From NCBI RefSeq assembly GCF_029203285.1, contig NZ_CP115669.1, forward strand, positions 3,534,001 through 3,598,000: a stretch of DNA of 64,000 nucleotides, read 5' to 3'. Each line of letters begins with the position of its first letter. The stretch's first letter is position 1. This document shows positions 61,492 through 64,000 of the stretch, in pieces. This DNA is from Pseudomonas sp. PSE14 (GTDB taxonomy: Bacteria > Pseudomonadota > Gammaproteobacteria > Pseudomonadales > Pseudomonadaceae). The notes beneath the pieces are model-generated. The model did not search any database. It had not been told where the DNA came from and saw only the letters and a program-made list of their open reading frames with translations. A program made the translations under genes and the position numbers.

Positions 61492-62880
61492 ATGCGTCCC
61501 TTCTGGCTTGAACAGGCCCTGCAGCACGATCAGGAGCGCGCCGCGCCGCTCCAGGAGAACACCCGCGCCGATGTCTGCATCGTCGGCGGCGGCTACACCG
61601 GTCTGTGGACTGCGATCATGCTCAAGGAGCAAAACCCGGAGCTCGACGTGGTGATCGTCGAGGCCGACATCTGCGGCGCCGGCGCCAGCGGTCGCAACGG
61701 TGGCTGCGCGCTGTCCTGGTCGGCCAAGTTCTTCACCCTCGAACGATTGTTCGGCCTGGCGGAAGCGATTCGCCTGGTGCAAGCGTCCGAACGCAGCATC
61801 CACGCCATCGGTGAGTTCTGCCAGCGCTACGGCGTGGATGCCGACTACCGCCTCGACGGCACGCTGTATACCGCCACCAACGCCGCCCAGGTCGGCGCCA
61901 CCGACGGCGTGATCGCGGCGCTGGAAAAGCATGGCATCAACTCCTTCAGCAAGCGTCCGCTGGAAGATGTGCAGCGTATGGCCGGTTCGCGCAAGCATCT
62001 GGAGGGCTGGTTCTCCCCTGCCGCCGCCAGCGTGCAGCCGGGCAAGCTGGTGCGCGGCCTGCGGCGCGTAGCGCTGCAACTGGGCGTGCGGCTGTACGAG
62101 GGCAGCCCGATGATCGGCCTGGACCACGGCCGGCCTGCCACCGTGCGGACCACCCTGGGAGCGGTGAGCGCCGACCGCGTGGTGCTGGCGATCAATGCCT
62201 GGATGGCGCGCGCCTTCCCGCAATTCGAACGCAGTGTGGCGATCGTCTCCAGCGACATGGTGATTACCGAGCCGAGGCCGGACCTGCTGGCAGAGATCGG
62301 CCTGACCTCCGGCGTCACCGTGCTGGATTCGCGCATTTTCGTGCACTACTACCACAACACCCCGGACGGCCGGATCATGCTTGGCAAGGGCGGCAATACC
62401 TTCGCCTACGGCGGACGCATGCTGCCGGTGTTCGATCGGCCGTCGCCCTATCTGGGGCTGCTCAGGGAAAGCCTCAATGAATTCTTCCCGGCCTTCGCCG
62501 ACGTTCCCATCGCCGCCAGCTGGAACGGGCCGTCCGACCGCTCGGTGACCGGCCTGCCGTTCTTCGGCCGGTTGGGCGAACCAGGCAACGTGTTCTACGG
62601 ATTCGGCTACTCGGGCAGCGGTGTCGGGCCCTGCCACATGGGCGGGCAGATACTCAGCTCGCTGGTGCTGGGGCAGGACAACGACTGGACGCGCTCGCCA
62701 CTGACCCAGGGCCCGCTGGGGCATTTCCCGCCGGAACCGATTCGCTACGTTGGCTCGCTGATGGTGCGCAACGCGATCCGCCGCAAGGAGCATGCGGAGG
62801 ATCGCGGCCACCGGCCGCGCCGCCTGGACGTAAGGCTGGCACGCTTCGCCGCGGCGGCTGGCAAGGCCGACAAGGCCTGA
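61492..62880 (+). CDS. FAD-dependent D-amino-acid-oxidase-type amine oxidase
   Basis: A 462-residue DAO-family flavoenzyme. ADP-binding motif VCIVGGGYTGLWTAIMLKEQNPELDVVIVEAD (about 28-60), with GAGASGRNGGCALSW, and the C-terminal FYGFGYSGSGVGPCHMGGQI loop are typical. In phosphonate gene clusters related FAD enzymes (PbfC/PbfD class) oxidise aminoethylphosphonates, including N-alkyl forms, to phosphonoacetaldehyde, which PhnX can cleave. The linkage to phnWX and RidA supports that role; gamma-glutamylputrescine oxidase-like function (PuuB) is the alternative. Confidence 0.85.
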   Translation: MRPFWLEQALQHDQERAAPLQENTRADVCIVGGGYTGLWTAIMLKEQNPELDVVIVEADICGAGASGRNGGCALSWSAKFFTLERLFGLAEAIRLVQASERSIHAIGEFCQRYGVDADYRLDGTLYTATNAAQVGATDGVIAALEKHGINSFSKRPLEDVQRMAGSRKHLEGWFSPAAASVQPGKLVRGLRRVALQLGVRLYEGSPMIGLDHGRPATVRTTLGAVSADRVVLAINAWMARAFPQFERSVAIVSSDMVITEPRPDLLAEIGLTSGVTVLDSRIFVHYYHNTPDGRIMLGKGGNTFAYGGRMLPVFDRPSPYLGLLRESLNEFFPAFADVPIAASWNGPSDRSVTGLPFFGRLGEPGNVFYGFGYSGSGVGPCHMGGQILSSLVLGQDNDWTRSPLTQGPLGHFPPEPIRYVGSLMVRNAIRRKEHAEDRGHRPRRLDVRLARFAAAAGKADKA

Positions 62881-62911
62881 CGCGTTGCCCTCACCTGCCG
62901 GCTGAGGGAAT

Positions 62912-62944
62912 GGGCGGGGCACGCTGCGTGCCTCGCCCTTTTTT
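62912..62944 (+). terminator. Terminator after the FAD amine oxidase
   Basis: An 11-bp stem (GGGCGGGGCAC / GTGCCTCGCCC, one G-T pair) with a GCTGC loop and a T run. Confidence 0.9.
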
Positions 62945-63001
62945 CAGAGCCGCCCGCAGCGCACAGGGCGCACGGCGGTCTTGTGCCCTTCGCTCCGTAC
63001 G

Positions 63002-63020
63002 AATAATAATAATTATCATT
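63002..63020 (+). promoter_or_regulatory. Fur box before the ECF sigma gene
   Basis: AATAATAATAATTATCATT matches the Fur consensus (GATAATGATAATCATTATC) at 14 of 19 positions and ends 27 bases before the GTG start of the sigma gene. Confidence 0.75.
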
Positions 63021-63047
63021 TGTAAATTATTCCTGCTGGACGCCCCT

Positions 63048-63569
63048 GTGAGCACTTCCAACCTCGACGCGGTCTTCCTGGCCCAGCGCCTGCCACTGCT
63101 GCGCACGCTGGTGCGGATGGTGAACAACCCGAGCATTGCCGAAGACCTGGTGCAGGAAACCTACCTGCGCGTCGCCCGCACCCTGCTCGAACGCCGCATC
63201 GACCACCTCGAACCCTTCCTCTTCCAGACCGGCCGCAACCTCGCGCTGGACCACCTGCGTCACCTGCGCATGCAATCGCGGACCCTGCTCGACGACGTTC
63301 CCACCGAGGTGCTTCAAGCCGTGCCGGCGCCCAGCTCCAGCGCCGAAGACCAGCTCCACGCGGAGAAACTGCTGGAGCGCCTGGGCGCCACCCTCGGCCA
63401 GCTCAGCGAGCGCCAGCAGCGCATCTTCATCCTCAGCCGCCTGCATGGCTGCGGCTATGCGGAAATCGCCGAGCAGCTCGGCGTTTCGCCCAGCACGGTG
63501 CAGAAGGAGCTGAAGCTGATCATGGCGATCTGCGTCGGCCTGGTCAGCCGCCTCGAGGAGACGGTATGA
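63048..63569 (+). CDS. FecI-type ECF sigma factor (iron starvation)
   Basis: A 173-residue sigma factor. Region 2 (PLLRTLVRMVNNPSIAEDLVQETYLRVART...FLFQTGRNLALDHLR) binds the -10 element; region 4 (LSERQQRIFILSRLHGCGYAEIAEQLGVSPSTVQKEL) binds the -35. GTG at 63048 is the only sensible start near region 2. It overlaps the start of fecR by 4 bases. With FecR and a TonB-dependent receptor (outside the window) it would switch on uptake of a specific siderophore. Confidence 0.92.
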   Translation: MSTSNLDAVFLAQRLPLLRTLVRMVNNPSIAEDLVQETYLRVARTLLERRIDHLEPFLFQTGRNLALDHLRHLRMQSRTLLDDVPTEVLQAVPAPSSSAEDQLHAEKLLERLGATLGQLSERQQRIFILSRLHGCGYAEIAEQLGVSPSTVQKELKLIMAICVGLVSRLEETV

Positions 63570-64000
63570 CGGACTATCGTTCGCCTGCCGATTCGACAAG
63601 AATACGCGGCCCTCAATCCCAGGATCATGCCGAGGAACGCCCCGTGTCCCACGCCACGCCGCCCGATGACCCGCAGATGGCCGAAGCCCTCGACTGGTTG
63701 ATGCTCGAGGACGACATGGACGCCGCGACGCGCCAGCGCTTCGAGGCCTGGCTTGCCGCCAGCGAAGGCAACGCGCGGGCCTACCAGCGGGTACGCGATG
63801 CCTGGCAGTCACCGCTGCTGACCACCGCGGCGGCGCGCCTGGAGCAACGACTCGCGGCGCCGCCGCGCCGACGGCCGCTGTGGAAGCCGATAGCGACCGC
63901 CGCGGTGCTGGTCCTGGCGGTCGGCGCCGCCCTGCAGAGCGACCTGCTGCTGCGCTTGCGCGCCGATCACCTGACCGCCGTGGGCGAACGGCAGAACCTC
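63566..64000 (+). CDS. FecR-type anti-sigma factor, N-terminal part
   Basis: The frame is open to the end of the window (145 codons). Cytoplasmic N-terminal sigma-binding domain (MAEALDWLMLEDDMDAATRQRFEAWLAASEGNARAYQRVRDAW, about 38-81), then a membrane segment (IATAAVLVLAVGAALQ, about 110-125) and the start of the periplasmic part (TAVGERQNL). A GTG at 63644 with GAGGAACG upstream is an alternative start; the ATG at 63566 follows CGAGGAGACGG and overlaps the sigma gene stop as ATGA. Confidence 0.92.
   Translation, partial: MTDYRSPADSTRIRGPQSQDHAEERPVSHATPPDDPQMAEALDWLMLEDDMDAATRQRFEAWLAASEGNARAYQRVRDAWQSPLLTTAAARLEQRLAAPPRRRPLWKPIATAAVLVLAVGAALQSDLLLRLRADHLTAVGERQNL

Noticed and set aside
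61339-62922. Open frame of 527 codons opposite the FAD oxidase
   Set aside because: Antisense shadow; the plus-strand enzyme has intact FAD motifs.

Overview
The window is a high-GC stretch of a Pseudomonas chromosome, most likely from the P. aeruginosa/P. nitroreducens/P. citronellolis group. This rests on near-typical Pseudomonas GacA, UvrC, GalU, Gor, MmsA, PhnW/PhnX and LpdV sequences, conserved gene neighbourhoods (gacA-uvrC-pgsA-tRNA-Gly-tRNA-Cys-tRNA-Leu; galU/glyoxalase/gor; phnX-phnW/LysR), and dense REP-type palindromes in the gaps. There is no prophage, integrase, insertion sequence, CRISPR array or rRNA. Species assignment is inference; no search was run.

Layout. 1-218: tail of lpdV. 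773-7019: quinate/shikimate catabolism (aroQ, a quinate/shikimate-type dehydrogenase, a TetR regulator, quiC, an MFS importer); a closely matching 24-bp operator-like site lies in front of both aroQ and quiC. 7074-12689: cupin, DyP peroxidase, DedA, sodium:solute symporter, YegP-like and GFA proteins. 12842-18063: exporter, dkgB-like aldo/keto reductase, MDR and SDR oxidoreductases, YafC-like LysR. 18167-21489: AaeB/AaeX/AaeA-type efflux operon. 21576-26410: phosphatase, cyclic-nucleotide-domain MscS channel, two methyltransferases, SH3 protein, 2OG oxygenase. 26724-30188: orphan polyamine-type binding protein, class II aldolase, MocR regulator. 30352-36340: YebC-like protein, LysR, mmsA-mmsB (valine catabolism), bestrophin, flavin reductase. 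36528-40642: small lipoprotein and hypothetical genes around a LexA-like box, endA, DUF1993, Lrp. 40750-44610: BASS transporter, gor, glyoxalase, galU. 44814-46034: a LexA-boxed UmuD'-like gene lacking both catalytic residues, plus two small genes. 46142-49707: tRNA-Leu/Cys/Gly, pgsA, uvrC, gacA. 49930-55148: a decayed LysR and an accessory catabolic cluster (TetR, FAD dehydrogenase, two SDRs, VOC protein). 55386-62880: phosphonate region (phnX, phnW, two LysR regulators, an OPA-type transporter, RidA and an FAD amine oxidase). 63048-64000: iron-starvation ECF sigma factor and the start of its FecR.

How it fits together. Most of the window is catabolic and transport capacity that feeds central metabolism: quinate to protocatechuate, valine via methylmalonate semialdehyde, 2-aminoethylphosphonate (and perhaps N-alkyl derivatives) to acetaldehyde and phosphate, and an unknown, possibly steroid- or terpenoid-like, substrate. 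Several transporter genes carry A-rich leaders that look like Hfq/Crc catabolite-repression targets. The gaps hold at least four repeat families: two REP types, a two-hairpin element in four copies, and a roughly 240-bp composite in two inverted copies around aroQ-aroE. In three places the repeat itself supplies the TAG stop codon of the neighbouring gene.

The items most worth follow-up are the pseudo-protease UmuD'-like SOS gene, the extended phosphonate cluster, the TetR/FAD-dehydrogenase/SDR/VOC cluster with its shared operator, the quinate operator pair, and the repeat architectures.
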